64,000 nt of DNA from Paenibacillaceae bacterium (GTDB taxonomy: Bacteria; Bacillota; Bacilli; Paenibacillales; NBRC-103111). Within the stretch, counting starts at the first letter, position 1. The number at the start of each line of letters is the position of its first letter. The position numbers and the translations under genes are program-made. This document shows positions 32,711-40,072 of the stretch, piece after piece. Under the pieces are notes generated by a model. That model was not told where the DNA came from and did no database searches. It saw nothing but the letters and a program-made list of their open reading frames with translations. The DNA is taken from contig JAQSYI010000012.1 of NCBI GenBank assembly GCA_029256185.1, positions 62,001 to 126,000 of the forward strand, read 5' to 3'.

Positions 32711-34030
32711 ATGATGAAATGGATTCAGATTGAACCTTCAGGACCCCTTACGGGTACCGTCCGTATTCAAGGCTCGAAAAACAGTTCCCTTGCCTTGCTG
32801 GCCGCAGCCTGCATGACAGGCGAACCAGTAACGCTTACAGGAATTCCTAATATATTGGATATCCGCGTGATCGAAGATATTGTTTCCTCCATTGGAGTGA
32901 GGATGGAACGGGGCCCGGACGGCTCCATCACTGTCGATGCCAGCCGAATACATAATGCCAGGCTAGATATTGCCAAAACCTCAGCCTACCGCGCTTCTTA
33001 TTATTTTATAGGAGCCTTGCTGGCGCGGACCCGTGCGGTCACAATCGGCTATCCCGGGGGGGATAACTTTGTCTCGCGCCCGATTGACCAGCATATTAAA
33101 GCGCTAAAGGCTCTTGGCGCGGGCTTTGAATTCTTTCAGGATCATTACGAGGTTACAGCCGGCAAATTATCCGGTTCCGTTATCTTCTTCGATACGATTA
33201 CCTCGGGGGCGACCATCAACGCCATGCTTGCGGCCGTTTTGGCCCAGGGCAGAACGGAGCTGCGCAATGCGGCGCGGGACCCGGAAGTGGTAGATACGGC
33301 TAATCTGCTGAACAAGATGGGAGCGCGGATTATCGGGGCTGGAACGGATCATATCCGCATTGAGGGAGTCAGCGAGCTGCATGGCTGCTCTTACGCGGTG
33401 ATACCTGACCGGCTGATCGCCGGAGCCTTTCTGATGGCAGCGGGAATTACGGGCGGCAGAATTACCGTGGAGGATGTCATCCCGGAGCATCTGAACTCAT
33501 GCTTGGCCAAGCTGAAGGAAACGGGGCTGGGACTGGAGATAGGCGATTCCAGCATAACGGCTTACGGAGGCGAGCACCTGCGGGCTGTGCGTGTCCGCAC
33601 AGGCATGTATCCTCTGTTTGCCACGGATCTGCAGCAGCCGCTCACATCCATGCTGCTGATGGCCCAGGGGCGAAGCATTGTTACGGATAAGGTCTACCCG
33701 GAACGCTTCAATCATGTGGCCCAGTTGAAGCGAATGGGAGCCAGGATTGAGGTCAGGGGCGGCAGCGCGTTTATTCAAGGCGGGCATACGCTCAAGGGCA
33801 GTCATGTCCACGCCTCCGATGTGCGGGCAGGCACCAGTCTGCTGCTGGCGGGGCTCGCGGCGGAGGGCAGTACTTATATATCCGGTGTGGAGCATATCGA
33901 GCGGGGATATGAGGATGCCATCGGCTTGTTCAGGACGCTTGGCGCCAAGATTACCCTGCTTCAGGGAGAACTTGCACCCGGGAATGAGGGACATTCTGCC
34001 GTTTCGCCGGTTTTGTTACAGGGATCGTAA
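32711..34030 (+). CDS. murA: UDP-N-acetylglucosamine 1-carboxyvinyltransferase (MurA paralogue) with Cys-to-Asp active site
   Basis: MurA (439 residues) adds enolpyruvate from PEP to UDP-GlcNAc, the first committed step of peptidoglycan synthesis. Conserved residues equivalent to E. coli Lys22/Asn23 (GSKNSS), Arg120 (SRPIDQH), Asp305 (FATDLQQ) and Arg397 (ERGYED) are present. The residue equivalent to catalytic Cys115 is Asp118 (PGGDNFVSRP; codon 33062-33064). Asp at this place is known from mycobacterial and chlamydial MurA and prevents fosfomycin attack. Bacillota often carry two MurA genes, so this may be the second copy. AGGAGC precedes ATG 32711. It has its own promoter and terminator. 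Confidence 0.93.
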   Translation: MMKWIQIEPSGPLTGTVRIQGSKNSSLALLAAACMTGEPVTLTGIPNILDIRVIEDIVSSIGVRMERGPDGSITVDASRIHNARLDIAKTSAYRASYYFIGALLARTRAVTIGYPGGDNFVSRPIDQHIKALKALGAGFEFFQDHYEVTAGKLSGSVIFFDTITSGATINAMLAAVLAQGRTELRNAARDPEVVDTANLLNKMGARIIGAGTDHIRIEGVSELHGCSYAVIPDRLIAGAFLMAAGITGGRITVEDVIPEHLNSCLAKLKETGLGLEIGDSSITAYGGEHLRAVRVRTGMYPLFATDLQQPLTSMLLMAQGRSIVTDKVYPERFNHVAQLKRMGARIEVRGGSAFIQGGHTLKGSHVHASDVRAGTSLLLAGLAAEGSTYISGVEHIERGYEDAIGLFRTLGAKITLLQGELAPGNEGHSAVSPVLLQGS

Positions 34031-34189
34031 GAGTAGGCCGAGTGTCGCCAGTGGGAGTAGCTTATTGCTGCAATGAGCGGAGGGAGCCTATCGCTGCAAT
34101 CCAAGCGGGAGGAGCCTGTCCCCGCAGCCTGGTTTGTGGTTTTAAGGAGTACAGAGTAAGAACTAAGCACAAATTCAGCTCGGACATCC

Positions 34190-34234
34190 AGCCTTCTTCG
34201 TCAGGATTCTTTCCTGCGGAGATAGGCTTTTTTT
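34190..34234 (+). terminator. Terminator after the murA paralogue
   Basis: AGCCT (34190-34194) pairs with AGGCT (34224-34228), with inner CAGGA/TCCTG pairing, followed by a run of seven T. It lies 160 nt after the stop codon. Confidence 0.65.
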
Positions 34235-34274
34235 GCTATGCATGCCGGCGGCGGAAGGGAGGAGTGCGGAAGAG

Positions 34275-34465
34275 ATAAGACCCAGGTTTCTCCCTTATGT
34301 ATGGGACCAAAGGGGAATCCGGCTCAATAAGACCCTGGTTTTTCCTTTATTCTCTGCCAGGCTGGCATAATCTCTCCCTAAAAGCTGGAATAAGGGAAAA
34401 TACGTTCCCTTATTGGGGTGAATAGGCGGGCTGGATGGTATATAAGGGAAAATCCGGTGCCTTAT
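34275..34465. repeat. Cluster of four related hairpin repeats
   Basis: Four units of about 24-26 bp each begin with (A)ATAAG and end with CCTTAT(T) or a close variant: 34275-34298, 34326-34351, 34390-34415 and 34442-34465. Each can fold into a hairpin; the third is perfect (AATAAGGGAA with TTCCCTTATT). They are spaced 27-39 nt apart. The 562-nt gap 34031-34592 holds these, the terminator and no credible gene. Confidence 0.7.
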
Positions 34466-34592
34466 TTTCTTTGGTGCGCGGTTTACATACTTTACATAAT
34501 GAATTAACAATCAGCAGATACCGGGTTAATGAACTTTTGCTACGCTATTTCAGTAGGGCGGCAACACAATCCCTAGGGAAAGGCGTGAGGAG

Positions 34593-35360
34593 ATGGCGGA
34601 AACAGCAAAAAGTGATCTGCAGCCCCAACGGTTGGAGGTTGGCTTGGCCTTAAGTGACGCGGAAATCGAAAGCGCGTTCCGGCTGCGGTATGAGGTATTC
34701 GTCGAGGAGGAGCGTAATCTTCAGCTCCGCAACAGCTCTGGGCTCGAGACGGACAAATATGATGCCTATTGTGATCATCTGATTGTCAAGGATTTGGAGC
34801 AACAGGCTGTAGTCGGCACTTACCGCCTGTTGCCGGGGGATAGAGCTGCGGACCATATCGGCTTCTATTCCGAAAGCGAGTTCGATTTAACCGGCTTATA
34901 CGGACTCATGCCTCAGACACTGGAGCTGGGACGCAGCTGCATCGCTCCCGAATACCGGAACGGGCGGGCCATTTCCCTGCTGTGGGAAGGCATTCTGAGC
35001 TACGCCGAGCGCTGGAGCTACCATTACATGATCGGCTGTGCCAGCATCCCTTTTAAGAATAGAGAGGATCTGCTTCAGATCTACACGCTGCTTAGGCAAA
35101 ATGGCGCAATTACGGACCGTTACGGCATCAAGCCTCTGGAAACCCACCGTATCGATGCTTTGCAACTGGTGGAGTTGGCTGACAAGGACAAGGATGTATT
35201 CCGCAAGCTGCCGCCGCTGATGAAAGGCTATCAGTGGCTGGGAGCGGAAATCGGCGGTGACCCGGCTTACGATCCGCTGTTCGATACAGTGGATTATTTT
35301 GTGGTGTTAAATAAAGAGCGGCTTTCGCGGCGGTATCAGCGGCGCTTGCGGCAGAGCTGA
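34593..35360 (+). CDS. OlsB-like GNAT-fold N-acyltransferase
   Basis: This 255-residue protein resembles OlsB, which N-acylates ornithine in ornithine-lipid synthesis, and related PEP-CTERM/hemolysin-like acyltransferases. Family motifs are clear: LRYEVFVEEE (about 30-39), YDAYCDHLIV (about 55-64), VGTYRLL (about 73-79), GFYSESEFDL (about 90-99) and LELGRSCIAPEYR (about 110-122). The ATG directly follows GTGAGGAG, tighter than usual, so the exact start is uncertain. The acyltransferase gene begins 57 nt downstream, so the two probably act in sequence. Substrate identity is inferred. Confidence 0.85.
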   Translation: MAETAKSDLQPQRLEVGLALSDAEIESAFRLRYEVFVEEERNLQLRNSSGLETDKYDAYCDHLIVKDLEQQAVVGTYRLLPGDRAADHIGFYSESEFDLTGLYGLMPQTLELGRSCIAPEYRNGRAISLLWEGILSYAERWSYHYMIGCASIPFKNREDLLQIYTLLRQNGAITDRYGIKPLETHRIDALQLVELADKDKDVFRKLPPLMKGYQWLGAEIGGDPAYDPLFDTVDYFVVLNKERLSRRYQRRLRQS

Positions 35361-35417
35361 TGATTTTGTTTCGCCTGAATGCTGATGGACGGCATAATGA
35401 GGGAGGCATGATGGCTC

Positions 35418-36383
35418 ATGTACGCATGGATCGGCAGACTCACGGGATATGACAGCGGGAAAATAGGATGGGGCAGCCTGTTCGCCCGGCTTCCGCTTCG
35501 GCTGACAGAATGGCTGTTGCGGGGAATCGGGTTGCTGCTCTACATGTTTATGCACAGGCAACGGGCTTCTGTTGCGGGCAATATGAGAGATCTGCTGGCC
35601 GGGGCCGGAGAGTCTGAAGCCGCGGCTGCCAGTTCTCGTCAAATCCGCCGTCATGTCCGGGAATATTTTGTGCACGCGGCTTCAACCCTGTATGAGCTGC
35701 TGCTGGAAAGCCGCACTCTCCCGGAGCAGAGGGGAGGACGGATCCGAATCCACAATGAGCTTAGCCTGATTCATGCGCTGGAAGAAGGCAAGGGCGTGAT
35801 TCTGTATGCCCCTCATCTGGGCAACTTCTTCTATTTCTATTGGCTGCTGTCCCAGCGTTATGAATGTCTCACGGTGGCCACTGCCTCCAGTCCGGAGCTT
35901 GCACCCCTTTATCACCGTTTCCAGGAAATGGGCTGCGCCGGTTTGGACTACGATAAGACACCTCCGCTTGAACTGTTCAGAAAGCTGAAGCATCATTTGG
36001 CCTCTAATGGAGTGGTGCTGCTATTGGGGGATTTCTACCGTCCGTCCTTTCCTTCCACGAGGCTGTTCGGCAAGGCTACCAGAGGACCGGAGGGCGCGGC
36101 GCTTCTGGCGCTGGAGCAGCATGCTCCGGTCATCCCCTGCTGCATTGTCCGGGAGAGCGGGATGAATCACCGCATCGTGCTGGAGGAGCCGCTGCATCTG
36201 CACAAGCACTATGCCAGGAGCCAACGGGGGGAAGCTACGCTTCGGCTGAATTCGTATCTGGAGACCATGATCAGACGGGCGCCTGAGCAATGGTTCTATT
36301 GGTTCAATGCCCATGAGCGCTGGGACGTCCAAAGCAAAGGGGCGAGGGACACGTCCTCCCTGAAAAAGCCCGTGACGCAATAA
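35418..36383 (+). CDS. LpxL/HtrB-like lysophospholipid acyltransferase family protein
   Basis: The 321-residue protein belongs to the LABLAT acyltransferases, which move acyl chains to lipids on the inner membrane face. The catalytic region reads APHLGNFFYFY (about 132-142). It keeps the His but has Phe where the family HX4D/E motif has an acidic residue. Later motifs such as LLGDFYRPSFPSTRLFGK (substrate site) and PEQWFYWFNAHERW (the family's C-terminal signature) are intact. GGGAGG lies 11 nt before ATG 35418. A bacterium of this kind makes no lipid A, so the substrate is likely a lyso-lipid produced by the upstream gene. Confidence 0.85.
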   Translation: MYAWIGRLTGYDSGKIGWGSLFARLPLRLTEWLLRGIGLLLYMFMHRQRASVAGNMRDLLAGAGESEAAAASSRQIRRHVREYFVHAASTLYELLLESRTLPEQRGGRIRIHNELSLIHALEEGKGVILYAPHLGNFFYFYWLLSQRYECLTVATASSPELAPLYHRFQEMGCAGLDYDKTPPLELFRKLKHHLASNGVVLLLGDFYRPSFPSTRLFGKATRGPEGAALLALEQHAPVIPCCIVRESGMNHRIVLEEPLHLHKHYARSQRGEATLRLNSYLETMIRRAPEQWFYWFNAHERWDVQSKGARDTSSLKKPVTQ

Positions 36384-36404
36384 GGCGGGTCTGCACTTAG
36401 CTGA

Positions 36405-36459
36405 TGCTTATGAAGCTATTTTTGCTGACGGAAAAACTCTATGTTAATGCTTATGAAGC
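36405..36459. repeat. Short direct repeat before the YdjM-type gene
   Basis: TGCTTATGAAGC occurs at 36405-36416 and 36448-36459. Each copy is followed by sequence ending in GAAAAACT. The gap holds no gene. Confidence 0.4.
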
Positions 36460-36517
36460 CAGTTAGTCTTCATGCCGCTGTGCTTCGCTGTAAGCGAAAA
36501 ACTATTAGGAGGCTTAT

Positions 36518-37483
36518 ATGGACACAGGAAGTCACCTGCTGTTTGGCGCTACCCTGGCGGGGCTGGCGTTTCTTGATCCTGCTGTATCAGGACATCCGGA
36601 TCTGGCGCATGCGCTGCTGGCGTCCACTATGATAGGCTCCCATGCTCCCGATTTTGACACGGTGGTACGGCTTAAGAGCTACAGCCATTATATCCGCTAC
36701 CACCGGGGCATTACCCATTCGCTGCCGGCGCTGTTCATCTGGCCCGCCTTGATCTCATTGCCGATTGCAGCGTTGTTCGGGGTGATGGGGTCCTGGTCCA
36801 TCTTGTATTTCTGGACGTTGCTGGCCGTTATTTTCCATGTATTCCTGGATTGGCTCAACGCCTACGGGGTGCAGTGCTTCCGTCCTTTTGACAAACGGTG
36901 GAGGCATCTGGATGTTCTGCCGCTATTCGACCCGTTCCTGTTCGGCATGCATCTTGTCGGCGTGATCGTCTGGTTATGGAGGGGATGGCCTCCGGGTCCC
37001 TTATTTTCCGCTGTCTATCTGCTGACTTTCCTGTATATCGGATTTCGCATCCTGGTTCACCGCACGGTGATTCTGCGGGTCAAGGAACAGCTGAAGCAGG
37101 CCAAGGCGGCGATTATGCTTGTTCCGGGCCTGCTGTGGTTCAAATGGCAGTTTATTCTGGAGACCGACCATGAATTCCGCACCGGAACCATATCGGGTCA
37201 ATCGATTCAGCTATGGGACGAATACAGGAAGGACCGGGAGCATCCGGCGGTCAGGGCCACTCTTGAAGCGGAAGGGGTCAAAGCCTTCCTGCACCTGGCC
37301 GAGAGAGTCCATGTGAGCATTACCGAAAAGCAGGACGGCTTTCTGGTGGAATGGCGCGAGGTGAGATTTTGGCATAACAGCAAGCTGCCCTTCGGGGTGG
37401 ATGTACGGGTGGACGGCAACTTGCGCGTGCGCCGGGAGCAGCTGTATTGGAGCAAGAAGGTATGGGAACCGCCGTATGTATGA
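36518..37483 (+). CDS. YdjM-type membrane-bound metal-dependent hydrolase (DUF457)
   Basis: The 321-residue protein matches the YdjM/DUF457 family. The start MDTGSHLLFGATLAG, the SHAPDFD motif (about 41-47) and YHRGITHS (about 61-68) carry the likely metal-binding His and Asp. Four or so membrane helices fill residues 70-180, and a soluble C-terminal domain follows (about 200-321). AGGAGG precedes the ATG by 7 nt. The reaction is unknown; some relatives are damage-inducible. Confidence 0.88.
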   Translation: MDTGSHLLFGATLAGLAFLDPAVSGHPDLAHALLASTMIGSHAPDFDTVVRLKSYSHYIRYHRGITHSLPALFIWPALISLPIAALFGVMGSWSILYFWTLLAVIFHVFLDWLNAYGVQCFRPFDKRWRHLDVLPLFDPFLFGMHLVGVIVWLWRGWPPGPLFSAVYLLTFLYIGFRILVHRTVILRVKEQLKQAKAAIMLVPGLLWFKWQFILETDHEFRTGTISGQSIQLWDEYRKDREHPAVRATLEAEGVKAFLHLAERVHVSITEKQDGFLVEWREVRFWHNSKLPFGVDVRVDGNLRVRREQLYWSKKVWEPPYV

Positions 37484-37613
37484 AGCGCCGCAAGGCTTCG
37501 GAACGGAGCTTTTCCTGGGAAATCGCAGAAGTTGACAGAAATAGCACAACTGCAGGGTTTCTTCAGCATTCGACTTGTCAGGCAGTAGGAGTTGTTGAAT
37601 GAACAACAGCAAT

Positions 37614-37658
37614 GGGCCTTTACTCGCACATGGCAGCGGGGAGAAGGCTCTATTTTTT
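37614..37658 (+). terminator. Possible terminator after the YdjM-type gene
   Basis: GGGCCTT (37614-37620) pairs with AAGGCTC (37644-37650) with one G-U pair, followed by TATTTTTT. Confidence 0.5.
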
Positions 37659-37660
37659 CG

Positions 37661-37689
37661 TTGCCGGGCGAACGTGTATTCTGTACAAT
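37661..37689 (+). promoter_or_regulatory. mrfAB promoter
   Basis: TTGCCG (37661-37666) and TACAAT (37684-37689) are separated by 17 nt. Confidence 0.75.
37669..37682. promoter_or_regulatory. LexA-like box in the mrfAB promoter spacer
   Basis: CGAACGTGTATTCT matches the LexA consensus in the left half (CGAAC) and departs in the right half (ATTCT for GTTCG or GTTYC). Its position between -35 and -10 would suit repression. Confidence 0.3.
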
Positions 37690-37753
37690 AGAGGAAATGA
37701 GTGCGGCAAACGTCTACACTGGCGTTTTTGGCCCGGATAAGGGGTTCATATAG

Positions 37754-40072
37754 ATGAATGAGTTGACAGGCAAAGCTTCCTCCATTGAGGAAACCATCGG
37801 TCTCTTGCGGCATTCCCCGGAAATTGCGCGCAATATTACCCATTGGCAGACGATTCCTCCCCGGGAGGCGGTTTATGCGCCGTTTCCCCATATGCTGGAC
37901 CCCAGACTGCGGCAGGTGTTGGGGGAGCGGGGCATTACGGGACTTTATATCCATCAGGCGGATGCGTTCGCTGCGGCGGCGGAGGGCCGCCATGTGGTAG
38001 CGGTGACGCCCACGGCCTCAGGCAAGACCTTCTGCTACAATCTGCCTGTGCTCCAGAAGATTCTGGCGGATGACAGCGCCCGGGCCCTCTACTTATTTCC
38101 CACCAAGGCATTGGCACAGGACCAGGTAGCGGAGCTGAAGGAACTGGTGGATGCCATGGGCGTAGAGCTAAAGGCTCATACCTATGACGGGGATACCGCC
38201 CCCGCAGCCAGAACCGCCATCCGCAACGCGGGACATATCGTGGTGACGAATCCGGACATGCTCCATTCGGCGATTCTGCCCCATCATACCAAGTGGGTGA
38301 AGCTGTTCGAGAATATCAAGTACGTGGTGATCGACGAGGTTCACTCCTACCGGGGAGTGTTCGGGAGCCATGTGGCCAACGTGATCCGCCGGCTGAAGCG
38401 GATTTGCCGGTTCTACGGCTCCTCACCCCAGTTTATCTGCGCTTCGGCCACGATTGAGAATCCCAAGGAGCATGCCGAGCGGCTGATCGGCGAGTCGGCT
38501 GTCTTGATTAATAACAACGGAGCGCCGTCCGGTGAGAAGCATTTTGTGTTCTACAACCCGCCCGTAGTCAATCAACAGCTGGGGATTCGCCGGAGCAGCG
38601 TGCTGGAGACCCGGAAGCTGGCGGCGTCTTTGCTGAAGCATGGCGTGCAAACCATCGTGTTTGCCCGCAGCCGGGTCCGGGTGGAGATCCTGCTGACCTA
38701 TCTTCAGGAGCTGGTCAAGCACGAGCTGGGAGAGAAGTCCATCCGGGGCTACCGGGGAGGCTATCTGCCCAAGCAGCGCCGGGAGATCGAGCGGGGCCTG
38801 CGCAGCGGGGAAATCCGCGGGGTGGTCAGCACCAACGCACTGGAGCTGGGGATTGATATCGGGCAATTGCAGGCCTGCGTGCTAAACGGCTATCCCGGCA
38901 CCATCGCCAGCACCTGGCAGCAATCGGGCCGGGCCGGGCGCCGGCAAGAGAGCTCCATCACGGTTATGGTGGCCAGCAGCAACCCGCTGGATCAGTATAT
39001 GATAGCCAATCCCCGCTATTTTTTTGAGCGTCCGCCTGAACGGGCCCTCATCTCTCCCGACAATCTGATCATTCTGGTGGATCATATCAAGTGCGCGGCT
39101 TATGAGCTGCCCTTCGAGCAGGGGGAGCAGTTCGGCGGCGAGGCGCTTGCGGATATTCTGGAGTTTCTGACGGAGGAGCAAATTCTGCATAAGGTGGGAA
39201 GCCGCCATTATTGGATGGAGCAGTCCTTCCCGGCCCATGATATTTCGCTGCGCTCGGCAGCCCAGGAGAATGTGGTGATTATCGATATCACCACCGGCAG
39301 CAAGGTCATCGGCGAGATGGACCGGTTCGGGGCCATGACCCTGCTGCACGAGGAGGCCATCTATCTGCATGAGGGAGTCCAGTATCAGGTAGAGAAGCTG
39401 GATTATGAGGAGAAGAAGGCGTTTGTCCGCGAGGTTAGTGTGGATTATTTCACCGATGCCAATCTGGCTACCCAGCTTAAGGTGCTTCAGGTAGAGAAGG
39501 AGGAACAGATGGAGGCTCTTCTTCGCCAGTACGGCGAGGTAACGGTGAATGCCAAAGCAACTATTTTCAAAAAAATCAAGCTGCTCACTCACGAAAACAT
39601 TGGCTCGGGCCCCATCAGTCTGCCGGAGGAGGAGCTGCATACCAGCTCTTATTGGTTTACCTTCGAAGACGGCGCACTGAAGGGACGCAGCATGAATGAT
39701 CTGCAATTCGCCTTGATGGGACTGGCCAATGTGCTGGTCCATCTGGCTCCGCTGCATCTCATGTGCGATCCGATGGACATCCGGGTGGTGCCGCAGGTGC
39801 GGGCAGTGCACAACAAGCAGCCCACGGTGTTCTTCTACGACCGCTACCCGGGAGGGATCGGCCTGAGCGAGCGTCTGTATGACGTGCATGGCACCTTGCT
39901 GCGCCAGGCAGGAGCTATGATCGCAGGCTGCGGCTGCCTAAGCGGCTGTCCCGCATGCGTAGGTCCCATCGAAGAGGTGGGCCTGTTGGGCAAGCAGTTG
40001 GCCCGGGAGCTGATCGCAAGCCTGCTCAGTCAGGAGAGCGGCGGGCAAGCGGAAGGAGGCGGCAGCACATGA
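37754..40072 (+). CDS. mrfA: DEXH-box helicase MrfA (YprA) with DUF1998
   Basis: This 772-residue superfamily 2 helicase matches B. subtilis YprA/MrfA, which with MrfB repairs mitomycin C damage. Walker A is TPTASGKTF (about 83-91) and the DEXH box is VIDEVHSY (about 192-199). The helicase C domain has motifs STNALELGIDI and QQSGRAGRRQESS. The C-terminal DUF1998 region holds a Cys cluster CGCLSGCPAC (about 726-735) that likely binds zinc. AAGGGG precedes ATG 37754. Its last 4 nt overlap the start of mrfB. Confidence 0.95.
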   Translation: MNELTGKASSIEETIGLLRHSPEIARNITHWQTIPPREAVYAPFPHMLDPRLRQVLGERGITGLYIHQADAFAAAAEGRHVVAVTPTASGKTFCYNLPVLQKILADDSARALYLFPTKALAQDQVAELKELVDAMGVELKAHTYDGDTAPAARTAIRNAGHIVVTNPDMLHSAILPHHTKWVKLFENIKYVVIDEVHSYRGVFGSHVANVIRRLKRICRFYGSSPQFICASATIENPKEHAERLIGESAVLINNNGAPSGEKHFVFYNPPVVNQQLGIRRSSVLETRKLAASLLKHGVQTIVFARSRVRVEILLTYLQELVKHELGEKSIRGYRGGYLPKQRREIERGLRSGEIRGVVSTNALELGIDIGQLQACVLNGYPGTIASTWQQSGRAGRRQESSITVMVASSNPLDQYMIANPRYFFERPPERALISPDNLIILVDHIKCAAYELPFEQGEQFGGEALADILEFLTEEQILHKVGSRHYWMEQSFPAHDISLRSAAQENVVIIDITTGSKVIGEMDRFGAMTLLHEEAIYLHEGVQYQVEKLDYEEKKAFVREVSVDYFTDANLATQLKVLQVEKEEQMEALLRQYGEVTVNAKATIFKKIKLLTHENIGSGPISLPEEELHTSSYWFTFEDGALKGRSMNDLQFALMGLANVLVHLAPLHLMCDPMDIRVVPQVRAVHNKQPTVFFYDRYPGGIGLSERLYDVHGTLLRQAGAMIAGCGCLSGCPACVGPIEEVGLLGKQLARELIASLLSQESGGQAEGGGST

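Noticed and set aside
34042..34278. Frame of 78 codons after the murA paralogue
   Set aside because: It covers a terminator and a repeat, and its Cys/Arg-rich composition is not protein-like.
36384..36517. CRISPR-like repeats before the YdjM-type gene
   Set aside because: Only two 12-bp direct repeats are present, with no regular spacer array and no cas genes in the window.
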